DNA of 19,267 nucleotides from Hirudo medicinalis. Taxonomy: Eukaryota; Annelida; Clitellata; Hirudinida; Hirudinidae. Position 1 is the first letter of the stretch. The number at the start of each line of letters is the position of its first letter. The stretch is from NCBI GenBank assembly GCA_011800805.1, contig MPNW01001027.1, positions 9,750 through 29,016 of the forward strand, in the 5' to 3' direction. Position numbers and translations under genes: made by a program. This document shows positions 9,421-17,300 of the stretch, one piece after another. Below the pieces are notes generated by a model, which did not search any database, had not been told where the DNA came from, and saw only the letters and a program-made list of their open reading frames with translations.

Positions 9421-9945
9421 TTATAACAATAGTAATAATTTCTGGCCAAAGTGAGACTTCTATAATAATCACATCACGTTCAGAACATTTTGTCAACAAA
9501 GAGACTGACATCGTCATCCAGGAGAGAAAATACTAGTTGTGAATTTGGCTAATTTGACGATCAGAGACTGAATTAGTTAATTGATGAGAACAGTGAGACA
9601 GGAAAACAACGATGATGAGAACATCGAACTTCAAGAAAGTGAACAAATTATCAAATGAAATCAAATTAACTTGGAAATGAAAATTAATCTCTGTTGATGG
9701 CGGAGGAGAAAATATTTTTATATTTTTAACTTTGTAAAAAAAAAAAATAATAGGCAGAAAAAAATCCTTTTAATCGTTCAATGAATCGTCTTAAAGTAAA
9801 ACACTTGAGAAGAAAGTGGTCTGAACTCCTGCTGAATCCTTCCTCCTCTCACCTGGATTGTTTATCTGGGAAGGCATCATCAATTATTGATGACATGGAG
9901 ACACCGCATGAACTTGTCACCTTGTCACTTGAAGCACGTGAGAAG
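9421..9945. other. spacer, nothing recognised
   Basis: About 525 bp of mostly A-rich sequence with a poly-A run at 9737-9747. A CACGTG lies at 9935-9940. The frame starting at ATG 9781 is mixed for about 55 codons and then enters the TTA tract, with no domain recognised. Confidence 0.4.
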
Positions 9946-10128
9946 TTATTATTATTATTAGTATATTGTTATTATTGTTGCTATTGTATATTATTATTAT
10001 TATTATATTGCTGTTGTTATTATTGTGATGATGATGATGATGATTATTATTATTATTATTATTGTTGTTGTTGTTATTATTATTACTGTTATTATTACTA
10101 TTATTATTATTATTATTAATATTAGTAC

Positions 10129-10164
<36 letters not shown>
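9946..10164 (+). repeat. (TTA)n with TTG/GAT interruptions
   Basis: About 220 bp of TTA triplets interrupted by TTG, TGC and a (GAT)5 block at about 10026-10042. It encodes poly-Y/C on plus and poly-N/H on minus, so the long frames here are artefacts. Confidence 0.95.
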
Positions 10165-10610
10165 CTGACAAATTCATATAAAAAACGAGATGGTCCTCCC
10201 CGATTGAAAATGTCCAATGTTTAATTGTTGAAAATTTTATCTTCGAACGTTACTTCAATATTTTAAATATTTATTATCTGAAATTAAGATTAATTCTTTA
10301 AAATCATTTCATTCGTTCGTATAATTCTTTAATTCCCTCAGCGGTGGAAATCGTCATCAGTAAGGAAGTCATCGTCATGGGATCATTTTCAGCTTCAGTT
10401 TCGATATTTTCGATAAAAATTCAAATCAAATGAAATCCTTCAGTGACTTTAATTAATATTTGTGAAATAATTTATGAGCATTTGAGTGAATATTGAATTA
10501 GTGAACAATATTAACGTTATTACGTTATATTTTAATATTCTCGAATTCTTGAAATGTTGAAGTAAATAATCATAACCCAATTTAATCCCAGTGGTTCCTT
10601 TTTGCTCAAA
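10165..10610. other. AT-rich spacer, nothing recognised
   Basis: About 445 bp without repeats, coding frames or motifs I can support. Confidence 0.45.
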
Positions 10611-10735
10611 GAAATGTGTGATGAAAAAGTGTCAACATGTTGAAATGTGTGATAAAAAAGTTGTCAACCTGTTGAAATGTGTGATGAAAAAGTGTCAACA
10701 TGTTGAAATGTGTGGAAAAAAGTTGTCAACATGTT
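10611..10735 (+). repeat. 31/32-bp minisatellite, 4 units in two dimers
   Basis: Units start at 10611, 10642, 10674 and 10705. Each begins GAAATGTGTG and ends near GTCAACATGTT. Units 1 and 3 have AAGTGTCAAC, units 2 and 4 have AAGTTGTCAAC, so the array looks like two copies of a ~63-bp dimer. The unit junction makes the perfect palindrome CAACATGTTG; unit 2 has CAACCTGTTG instead. Confidence 0.9.
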
Positions 10736-11060
10736 GGAAAATGATTAGCAGTGATTGCGTCGTATATAATAATATAATATAATAATATAATATATCCTAC
10801 GTAATGCATCCTCTGAAAGTCCGCATTTCCATTGTTTCAGTCTTATTAACGGACATGCGTCAATGATCCATGACTTTTGTTACTTCCAAGATATTCATAA
10901 TTCAGAGAGTTAAATTATGAATAATTCAGAGAGTTAAACGAATTTTAAAATAAATTGAAATAAATAGAAAAAGATTCAACGTCATTGGAAATGGTTTTTG
11001 ACGTTTTAAATCATCCTCATAAAATGCAATTCTTCAGTTGAAGTTGAGTGATTGACACCC
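10736..11060. other. spacer with a two-copy 24-bp repeat
   Basis: About 325 bp. ATAATTCAGAGAGTTAAA occurs at 10897 and again at 10921. A TAATATAATATA run lies at about 10767-10795. No gene is visible. Confidence 0.45.
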
Positions 11061-11144
11061 CACTTTCAACCTCACTTTCAACCCCACTTTCAACCCCACT
11101 TTCAACCCCACTTTCAACCTCACTTTCAACCTTACATTCAACCT
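11061..11144 (+). repeat. 12-bp tandem repeat CACTTTCAACCY, 7 units
   Basis: Seven 12-bp units without phase slip; the last is TACATTCAACCT. The period gives an HFQP peptide repeat in the 60-codon frame at 11052-11234, which I regard as repeat-derived. Confidence 0.95.
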
Positions 11145-11267
11145 CTTATTCCCATTTCATTTGCAAGAGATTCTTTTGTGCTAAGTTCAAAGGTCACGTC
11201 AAGGTTCATTTCTGAGGACATCTTTGGTGAATAGCCTTGAAGGAAATAACTTTTTGTCGGACCAGCA

Positions 11268-11297
11268 TCACCCGACATCTCCCGACATCACCCGACA
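11268..11297 (+). repeat. 10-bp tandem repeat TCACCCGACA x3
   Basis: Three exact-length units at 11268, 11278 and 11288, the middle one TCTCCCGACA. Confidence 0.9.
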
Positions 11298-11543
11298 TTC
11301 GTAGACAATGATCTGCAAGAATGTGTTCGCCGTTATTATTCGTGGTTACAACTGCTTAATAAAGTTATTCAACTATTTATTTATTTCGAATGTTTAAAAA
11401 GTCTCCGATAAATAATTTTATCGTATTTACCTGAAAATGTAGAAGAAGAAAAAGTAGTCAAACAAAATTATATAATTGGTTGAGCGGAAAAAAATCTCAC
11501 ATATTATTCGGATATACAAGGCACTCAAGAGAGCTGCAAATAC

Positions 11544-11816
11544 ATGTTTACAAGAACACATGGAATGAATGTTACACAAGAAAACATGTTTGAAAACGAA
11601 ACCATGGCTAATCTGGGAATTCTGAGTTCATTAGAAATTGTTTTAATGTTTTGCCAATGTTTTCCTGAATCCTTCATTTATAATAGATGGCTGCTTAAAA
11701 TAGAAAGTGAGCAGTGGTCAGTGATCCTGAACTGCCAATGCATCGGTGGTATGTGGCTTCCATTTTCAACCCCGTTTGAATTCATGAGGCTAAGGTCATC
11801 CGTGAAGGTCAAGTAA
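11544..11816 (+). other. uncertain 90-codon ORF
   Basis: ATG 11544 to TAA 11814-11816, composition mixed and not repeat-based. It begins MFTRTHGMNVTQENMFENET and is Cys- and hydrophobic-rich in the middle (LEIVLMFCQCFPESF at about residues 30-44). An AATAAA follows at 11881-11886, about 65 bp after the stop, a plausible poly(A) signal but common by chance in AT-rich DNA. No domain or family is recognised, and no splice acceptor is convincing upstream. Confidence 0.2.
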
Positions 11817-12456
11817 TTGCCCTCGGTGACCCCGGAACAACTTAATTGTTTTTTCTAGAAATCACCATGTCAATGACCCTAATAAAGTAACCTTTAACTT
11901 TTCAATTCACTTTTTTGCTCCGTTTATTCAGCTTGATGTTTGAATTCATTTTTATAATCTCAGCGAAGGATTAGACTCAGTTCACATCGCAAACTCAGGT
12001 TCCAATCTGCTTTAAGCTCAACATCGCAATCACAAACACTTCATCGTCCTCAAAATCGTCGTCATAATCGTAATCACCGCCAACACCTTCATTTCCATAA
12101 CAAGTCTTCAACAACATTACAACCATCGTCATCGTCATCGTCATTATTTTTCTTTAGGGAAAGTTCATTCAATAAAACACCTAAAATGCAAACATTAAAA
12201 CCACAAAAGAAACTAAAATAAAACAATCCAAGGGTCAGTCCTAAGGAAGCACTCGCTTCCGCCGTCAGACTGACCCTCGTTAAAAAATTTCTGGTGGGCA
12301 CATCCAACGTAAAAGAACAAAACAAACGAACACATTAAAGAATACTTTGCAATATTTACAATTCGTAAGATTTTTTAAATAAGATAATGAAGAGTGTTGG
12401 AGAGGCAGGATTGAAGTTGATTGTTCACTGTTGGTGGAATTGAAAAATGTAAAATG
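11817..12456. other. spacer with scattered ATCGTC triplets
   Basis: About 640 bp. Short ATC/GTC clusters occur at about 12040-12080 and 12123-12146. The minus-strand frames at 12089-12325 and 12280-12495 have no recognisable domain; the second enters the SINE. Confidence 0.4.
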
Positions 12457-12655
12457 CAAATATACTTCATTTACATAGCGCCACATGCATAGCATCAGAG
12501 GCGCTTCTTGTTAACCATTTACATAGCGCTCCTTCCCTAGGGCACTTGTGGCAGTGCAGGCTGAGTTTCGAACACGACACATTACGACTGTTGCCATTAC
12601 CGCCGTATGCAGGTACGTAACCCATTCGGCCAACCTGCCCGCCAAATATAATCTT
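12457..12655. repeat. target-site duplication flanking the SINE (CAAATATA)
   Basis: CAAATATACTT at 12457-12467 directly abuts the 3' (tail) end of the SINE, and CAAATATAATCTT at 12643-12655 directly abuts its 5' (head) end. Eight bases match perfectly from the edge, with a possible continuation after a 2-bp difference. The position at both element borders makes a target-site duplication from LINE-mediated insertion the best explanation. Confidence 0.65.
12468..12643 (-). mobile_element. tRNA-derived SINE with L2-like 3' tail
   Basis: Read on the minus strand, the element starts GGCGGGCAGG. The A box TGGCCGAATGGG (12632 to 12621) fits TRGCNNARYNGG at every position. The B box GTTCGAAAC (12573 to 12565) fits GWTCRANNC. 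These are the internal RNA polymerase III promoter elements of a tRNA-derived head. The body runs through TGCCCTAGGGAAGG to GCGCTATGTAAATG at about 12518-12531, then to a second GCGCTATGTAAATG at 12468-12481. GCGCTATRTAAAT resembles the 3' stem-loop tail that L2-clade LINEs share with partner SINEs (as in eel UnaL2/UnaSINE), so mobilisation in trans by an L2 LINE is inferred. With its flanking direct repeat this is about 176 bp and looks complete. The overlapping 66-85 codon minus-strand frames are by-products. Confidence 0.75.
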
Positions 12656-13063
12656 GAACCGTAACATTGAATGGAGATTGAAGATAATGAAGGATGTGAA
12701 TCCCCAAGCAACTCATGGCAAATGTTATCAACGCCGCAACTATGAGGAACCCTAAGAGAATACAACAATACAAGTCATAAGAGCAACTTTGAAAATCTCC
12801 GAAGGACTAGTTGGAAGGAAGCTCAAGGATTGAAACTGAGGTTGATTGAAAAGAATCATTAACTGATATGGGAATGTTGCCAGCAATTCTCTTAGTGGAA
12901 AAATGCAGATTAAATTGATTGGCAACTCGAGAGGGTGTAAGCAATTGATCGGTGTCATCAAAAAATGGAAAAGAATTACCTTTAGAGCTCGTTTTATGTC
13001 TTATTAAAGATTAATAACTTGATTAAATTACAAGTTGTATTGCATTATATTCAGAAAAGAAAT
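12644..13063. other. spacer, nothing recognised
   Basis: About 420 bp of mixed composition. A 69-codon minus-strand frame (12752-12961) shows no recognisable domain. Confidence 0.4.
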
Positions 13064-13130
13064 GTCATCATCACCACTATCATCATCATCATCACCACTG
13101 CCATAATCATGATCATCACAAGCACCACCC
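13064..13130 (+). repeat. (ATC)n/(CAC) imperfect microsatellite
   Basis: ATC triplets with two ATCACCACT interruptions and a degenerating right end. Confidence 0.85.
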
Positions 13131-13263
13131 TAGTAATTAATGACAGCTTCAGAAGCTTCATCTTCTTCCTTTGAGAAAAAATAACAAAGAAAAACAATTT
13201 TCCACCTTTGGATGATCCATGCAGCTGCTCAATCTCAAGGGTGATCCTCAAGTGTGGAGTAAA

Positions 13264-13343
13264 GATGGATGGACGGATGGATGGACGGATGGATGGACGG
13301 ATGGATGGACGGATGGATGGATGGATTGATGGATGGATGGATG
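13264..13343 (+). repeat. (GGAT)n with 12-bp higher order (GGATGGATGGAC)
   Basis: GGAC replaces GGAT at every third tetramer (13271, 13283, 13295 and 13307), so the array expanded as 12-mers. The right end is plain GGAT. It produces the IRPS/IHPS peptide repeat on the minus strand, which is an artefact. A perfect TGACGTCA follows at 13371-13378. Confidence 0.95.
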
Positions 13344-13642
13344 AAGCAGTTGAATGACTAGCTTTATTTGTGACGTCAAATGCAGCAAAAATCAAATGAC
13401 AAAGTAAACTTTTCAAGTGTGTAACGCAACACGACTTTCAAACAATTAACCGACAAATATGAATATGAATATAAATATTCAAGAAAATCTGCAACCACCA
13501 GGAAAAAATTGGACAGAGGAAAAAATGCGTCTCTCAGCGTCTGTTTACACTCGGGCACTTGTGTTATCGCCCAGTCATGGCTTTTGCAAGCACTCATAAA
13601 TATGATTCAAGAAGAATTGCGTTCAGAGGACAAAAATAAATC
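13344..13642. other. spacer, nothing recognised
   Basis: About 300 bp, apart from the TGACGTCA at 13371. The 73-codon minus frame at 13376-13597 has no recognised domain. Confidence 0.4.
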
Positions 13643-13714
13643 GGTGGGTGGCTGGATGAGTGAGTGATTGGGTTGGGTGGGTGAGTGAGTGAATGAGTGA
13701 GTGAGAGGGTGAAT
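13643..13714 (+). repeat. (GTGA)n/(GGTG) degenerate tetranucleotide tract
   Basis: GTGA/GAGT tetramers with GGTGGG interruptions. The 65-codon minus-strand frame (LTHSLTHPPNP-like) comes from it. Confidence 0.85.
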
Positions 13715-13817
13715 GGCTGGGGTTTGGATGTCTGAATGGATAAATGAATATAATCAACTTTAACAGGTAGTACGAGCTGCCGCGAGAACAATTTGGATTT
13801 TTGAATAATTTTGGTGT

Positions 13818-13857
13818 GAGCAGGTCTTGAATTATTTGAGCAGGTCTTGCATTGTTT
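13818..13857 (+). repeat. 20-bp tandem duplication at the left edge of the hAT-like MITE
   Basis: GAGCAGGTCTTG followed by AATTATTT, then GAGCAGGTCTTG followed by CATTGTTT, exactly 20 bp apart. The duplication includes the putative left target-site copy of the element that starts at 13859. Confidence 0.8.
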
Positions 13858-13858
13858 G

Positions 13859-14255
13859 CAAGGCCTCTGTCGGAGATTTTTGGCCCCTAAACTACATTTT
13901 TTAAGAAAGATGTTTCAAAAATCGAGTCACCATGTACGAATACTGGAAAAATACTCGAAAAAACTCGTAACAACACAAAGCAAATCGCAATAATAAAAGC
14001 TCATATTTCGTTGATGTTGTTACTTTTTAAAAATTGTTTTCGTTCAGTTAATGCAAGAATACGGTTGCAATGACAAATATGTTTATGCACCAACAAGCAT
14101 TGTTTTCGTGTGTCCTTTATCATTACAGTTGACCAGGTATGGCAGTAATGTTATCGTGATAAATACATTTTAAATTTTGCATAAATGATTATAATATCTT
14201 AAGACCCGGGCGGGTCCCCAGGCACTTGCCCCCCTGCTCCCCCTCGGAGGCCCTG
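13859..14255. mobile_element. hAT-like nonautonomous element (MITE), ~397 bp
   Basis: The left end reads CAAGGCCTCTG and the right end, on the opposite strand, reads CAGGGCCTCCG: 9 of 11 bases match. The flanking octamers ATTGTTTG (13851-13858) and ATTATTTG (14256-14263) match at 7 of 8 positions, and 8-bp target duplications are diagnostic for hAT transposons. The right subterminal region is strikingly G/C-rich (CCCCCCTGCTCCCCC on plus) with a GACCCG-GG-CGGGTC inverted repeat at 14203-14216, unlike the AT-rich interior. No transposase is encoded. Terminal mismatches indicate an old copy. Confidence 0.6.
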
Positions 14256-14683
14256 ATTATTTGGATGGCAAATTTATGACTATAGGTTAAGATTTCATTG
14301 GCTTATGTTAAAACAACAATCTTTTCATCGCCTAATGCATCGCTAATAATCATAACAATATTTTTTTTTTATTATTTTTTTATTGGCAACTTTATAATTT
14401 TATTTGGTTGTTGTTAAAAACAATGATTAGCAATTAATTCAGACGATTAAGCAGTAATAAATGACTCAACAAGCTTCAACATTTAATCGTAAAACCTTCA
14501 AAAGTCATCAGTTGATTGCGAACAACTTGCAAGTTGTGCTGTGAAATATTATTAAGAAATTATTGTAATTAATAATAATTGATAATTGACTTGTATGATT
14601 TAATATTCTTCTTTGTTGATTGTAATTAATAATTCATAATTACCACATATTGTTTAACATTCAGATTTATTAATAGCATTTAA
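14256..14683. other. AT-rich spacer, nothing recognised
   Basis: About 430 bp with a poly-T run near 14361-14382 and many AATAAT/AATTA stretches. No coding frame is supported. Confidence 0.45.
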
Positions 14684-15037
14684 CAATCACTCCTTTCTCA
14701 TTTTCCAGGCTTCCTGATTCAACTTAAATCTGTCCACTGCTGCCTCATCCTTCAAAATCCTGCAAACATTCATCATTCCCACACCAAAAGCTTCCCAAAA
14801 ATATTTTTCATTGGAACTGAGGTTGACATGCGAGAGAAGGTTTCATATTTTGCGCCAAATCCTTTCCTTGTCAGCTTAGTTTGCTTACTTTGCTTACTTT
14901 GCTTACCTTGCTCCTCTGAATTCATTTTCTCCAGGATGTTCACTTACCACGAGGAAGACTTACAACAGCGAGGATTACACGGCATTTCATATTTTGTTGA
15001 AAATAGCACGAGACAAATTTGGCCATTGCATCTTTAA
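14684..15037 (+). other. open frame behind a splice-acceptor-like sequence
   Basis: A pyrimidine tract CTCCTTTCTCATTTTCCAG (AG at 14707-14708) is followed by a frame open to TAA 15035-15037, about 109 codons after the AG. The frame is open from 14684, with a TAA just before, so it could be a terminal exon. The first Met is at 14828. A short hydrophobic stretch FLVSLVCLLCLLCLPC comes partly from a 9-bp DNA repeat. It ends STRQIWPLHL. No family is recognised and there is no AATAAA in the next 100 bp. By rough reckoning a frame this long is unusual but not impossible by chance in AT-rich DNA. Confidence 0.25.
14881..14907 (+). repeat. 9-bp tandem repeat TTGCTTACT x3
   Basis: TTGCTTACT, TTGCTTACT and TTGCTTACC in direct succession, in frame with the open frame around it and giving its Cys/Leu repeat. 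Confidence 0.9.
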
Positions 15038-15285
15038 ATTTAACTTCCGGTTTTAGAATATAATTATTCTAAATTTATTTTAATTGATTTAAACCTAAAT
15101 TGAATTTAAACTAAAAACAACAAAAGACTCAATTTCTTGCAACAAGGAAACGCCTATTTTCGAAGATTTTCAAAATAATTTGAGCAATTTTAGTCAAATT
15201 AAATTTTAATGTTCAATTTAAGAACTTAGAAATTTCCAGGAATAAGAAACTGCAATATCGCAATGATGAAGGGAAACACGTTCAA
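15038..15285. other. AT-rich spacer, nothing recognised
   Basis: No repeat, element or coding frame is supported. Confidence 0.45.
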
Positions 15286-15289
15286 GTTA

Positions 15290-15330
15290 TGATGATGATG
15301 ATGATCACTTAGCGATGGTGATGATGATCA
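15290..15330 (+). repeat. (GAT)n microsatellite
   Basis: Two GAT blocks separated by a short unique stretch. GAT lies on the plus strand here, opposite in sense to the ATC tracts that follow. Confidence 0.85.
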
Positions 15331-15509
15331 TGGTATGGTGGCATTAGCAACGTCAATTTTTTCGGAGTGGAAAACACCGCAACGCCAATCAAAACGTCAT
15401 CTTTTTACAAGATTTTTAACGACACCTTTTCGATATTGACCTTGTTGATATTCACCTTGTCGATGTCAAACAGGAAAAATACTCTTTGTATTCATCCTAT
15501 GTTCTCTCA

Positions 15510-15547
15510 GTAAGCCTTACGTAACGATTATGTAAGCCTTAGGTAAC
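15510..15547 (+). repeat. 22-bp direct repeat GTAAGCCTTASGTAAC x2
   Basis: GTAAGCCTTACGTAAC at 15510 and GTAAGCCTTAGGTAAC at 15532. The first copy contains the palindrome TTACGTAA at 15517-15524, which the second copy breaks by a single base. Confidence 0.8.
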
Positions 15548-15569
15548 TCGTCAAGACTGCCGCTGTCAG

Positions 15570-15626
15570 CATCATCATCATCATCGTCGTCGTCGTCGTC
15601 GTTATCATCATCATCGCATCATCATT
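15570..15626 (+). repeat. ATC-GTC-ATC block-structured microsatellite
   Basis: A pure ATC block, then a pure GTC block (about 15585-15602), then ATC again with a GCATC interruption. Confidence 0.95.
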
Positions 15627-15727
15627 GCGTCGTCCTTCTCAGTTAGGTGGGTAACTAATGCTGAACAAACGATTAGGAGTCATGTCAATGTAATGCATGG
15701 CTGAATGTGATGAATGAAAGACTAAAG

Positions 15728-15735
15728 TGACGTCA
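15728..15735. promoter_or_regulatory. perfect CRE palindrome TGACGTCA
   Basis: One of four exact TGACGTCA octamers in the right-hand third (13371, 15728, 16685 and 18205). This is the consensus site of CREB/ATF bZIP proteins. Binding in this organism is inference. Confidence 0.3.
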
Positions 15736-15972
15736 TTAGTGATCATTGAATGGATGGTTGAGTGAATGGGAGGATGAATAATTTTACAAATCAATCAATA
15801 AACCAATTTTCAACAATCACCAACTTTTTTCTTGTTACCGCAAAATAAACCCCAACAAAACAGCAACAAAATAGCAACAAAATAACAAAGTTTTTTTTTT
15901 TAGATCGAAAACAATTACAACGGCACGATCCTGACATCGAATTGCCACAAATTTCTCCATCCACTCCCTCAC

Positions 15973-16013
15973 CGTCCTCCTCCTCTTCCTCCTCCTCCTC
16001 CTCCTCTCCTTCA
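15973..16013 (+). repeat. (TCC)n microsatellite
   Basis: TCC triplets with TTC interruptions. It gives the poly-Glu run in the 114-codon minus-strand frame 15791-16135, which is therefore not supported as a gene. Confidence 0.9.
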
Positions 16014-16049
16014 TTCCTTCCAGTTGCTGAACCTCTGATGCAGTTGCTT

Positions 16050-16140
16050 GAGTTTCTGCTGCCGAAGTTCAATGACAAGGAAACAAAGACAGTCGAAAGG
16101 TTCTGAGTTCGAATCCTGGCTGGAACTATAGGCACTAAGT
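16050..16140 (+). mobile_element. tRNA-derived SINE/tRNA remnant with intact B box
   Basis: GAGTTCGAATCCTGG (B box GTTCGAATCC at 16107-16116) is an exact match to the tRNA T-arm/pol III B-box consensus, preceded by GTCGAAAGGTTCT as in many tRNA-derived SINE heads. The A box is degenerate: TGCCGAAGTTC near 16063 resembles TGGCCGAAG with one base lost. No tail motif or target duplication is seen. The opposite strand reads RIRTQNLS, a peptide that typically marks tRNA-derived repeats in conceptual translations. It is too decayed for a functional tRNA. Confidence 0.4.
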
Positions 16141-16217
16141 AACTCGTTTCATAATTTTTGTCAAATGGGAGCCATTTTCTCCAACGCTATTAACAGATAG
16201 GTTGGATCATTATCATA

Positions 16218-16220
16218 ATC

Positions 16221-16254
<34 letters not shown>

Positions 16255-16308
16255 TCATCATTGCCATTACAATAATAATAATAATAATCTTCATCATCAT
16301 CATCATAA
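16218..16308 (+). repeat. (ACC)n-(ATC)n-(AAT)n-(ATC)n compound microsatellite
   Basis: Successive pure blocks of ACC, ATC, AAT and ATC. The 63-codon minus-strand frame here is repeat-derived. Confidence 0.95.
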
Positions 16309-16530
16309 CCTCGGATGACTCGACAGAATGAAAAAAATAAAAAATGAAACAAATATGCCTTTCCGGAAAGAGCCTCCTCTTATCATGCTGCTATATATTC
16401 ATTTATGCAATCAGCCTCATGAATATTAATTGCCTGTCTCTTATTAACGACTCAAATGGTGACTCGGAGACAATTGTGGAGCAGTCTGGATGAATTGACG
16501 ACCATCTCCGGCTCAACTTCTCGTGGCATC

Positions 16531-16531
16531 C

Positions 16532-16590
<59 letters not shown>

Positions 16591-16609
16591 ATACAACAAC
16601 AACAACAAA
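16531..16609 (+). repeat. (CAA)n microsatellite
   Basis: About 26 CAA triplets with a single ATA interruption near 16591. The complementary strand gives poly-Val/Leu frames. Confidence 0.95.
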
Positions 16610-16684
16610 CATATTTATCATCGAATCGAAAACATATTTATTATCGAATTTCTCAACTCTCGACGGACAGTAAAAACGTCACGG

Positions 16685-16692
16685 TGACGTCA
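16685..16692. promoter_or_regulatory. perfect CRE palindrome TGACGTCA
   Basis: Exact TGACGTCA within ACGGTGACGTCATC, between the CAA and ATC tracts. Confidence 0.3.
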
Positions 16693-16728
16693 TCATCCAT
16701 CATTACCATCTTCACCATCGCCATACCC

Positions 16729-16835
16729 TCATCATCATCATCATCGTCGTCGTCGTCGTCGTCATCATCATCATCATCATCATCATCATCGCCACCATCA
16801 CCATCATAATCATCGTCATTATTATTATCATCATC
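16729..16835 (+). repeat. ATC-GTC-ATC block-structured microsatellite
   Basis: Pure ATC (16730-16744), pure GTC (16745-16761), pure ATC (16762-16790), then mixed ACC/ATC/ATT. Same layout as at 15570 and 18024. Confidence 0.95.
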
Positions 16836-17011
16836 AAAGTTATTATTGTTGTCATTATCAGGTCTTCAAATCGTCCTTAACGACCTTCGCGGTCAGGTGA
16901 TTTGCACTCGTCACCTTCAGAATTTGACTTATTGCTGCCCTGGGAGAGATTAAGCTTTGAATGAAGTTAGGATTGAAGATTACTCTTGAGAGTGTTGTGT
17001 TTAGTTGATAA

Positions 17012-17300
17012 TTGGTTGTAATGTTACCGATTGGTCGTAATGTTACTGGTTGGTTGTAATGTTACTGATTGGTTTGTAATGTTACTGATTGGTTGTAATG
17101 TTACTGATTGGTCGTAATGTTACTGATTGGTTGTAATGTTACTGATTGGTTTGTAATGTTACTGATTGGTTGTAATGTTACTGATTGGTTTGTAATGTTA
17201 CTGATTGGTCGTAATGTTACTGATTGGTCGTAATGTTACTGATTGGTTGTAATGTTACTGATTGGTTTGTAATGTTACTGATTGGTTGTAATGTTACTGA
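17012..17300 (+). repeat. 19/20-bp minisatellite TTGGTTGTAATGTTACTGA, 15 units
   Basis: Fifteen units, eleven of 19 bp and four of 20 bp (an extra T in TTGGTTTG); some units have TTGGTCG. The extents add up exactly (11 x 19 + 4 x 20 = 289). Nearly every unit junction reads TGATTGG, the complement of CCAAT. The 19/20-bp mixture puts successive units in different frames, so no coding interpretation fits. Confidence 0.95.

Larger units (their letters stand above)
16456..16809 (+). other. polyGln/polySer open frame (117 codons), probably repeat-derived
   Basis: MVTRRQLWSSLDELTTISGS opens the frame, followed by about 20 Gln from an almost pure CAA tract, a mixed spacer of about 45 residues (QTYLSSNRKHIYYRISQL onward), then about 20 Ser from ATC/GTC triplets and a stop. 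Real polyQ exons usually mix CAA and CAG; here all are CAA, as in a microsatellite. The non-repeat residues show no domain. I keep it only because the non-repeat head and spacer are also open. Confidence 0.15.

Noticed and set aside
9781..10177. Poly-Tyr/Cys and poly-Asn frames
   Set aside because: Made by the TTA microsatellite 9946-10164.
11052..11234. HFQP-repeat frame
   Set aside because: Produced by the 12-bp array; only a short nonrepetitive tail follows.
12467..12768. 66-85 codon minus-strand frames
   Set aside because: They run through the SINE with its pol III boxes and target duplication, so the open frames are incidental.
13051..13416. 121-codon minus-strand frame with IHPSIRPS repeats
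   Set aside because: Its recognisable parts are the GGAT array and the ATC tract.
15791..16135. 114-codon minus-strand frame with poly-Glu and a hydrophobic C-terminal stretch
   Set aside because: Poly-Glu is the TCC tract and RIRTQNLS is the reverse of a tRNA-type B box; the LLLFCCCF stretch comes from CAA-rich plus-strand DNA. Looks like a membrane protein but is explained by repeats.
16050..16140. Functional tRNA gene
   Set aside because: Only the B box is intact; acceptor and D arms do not pair by eye.
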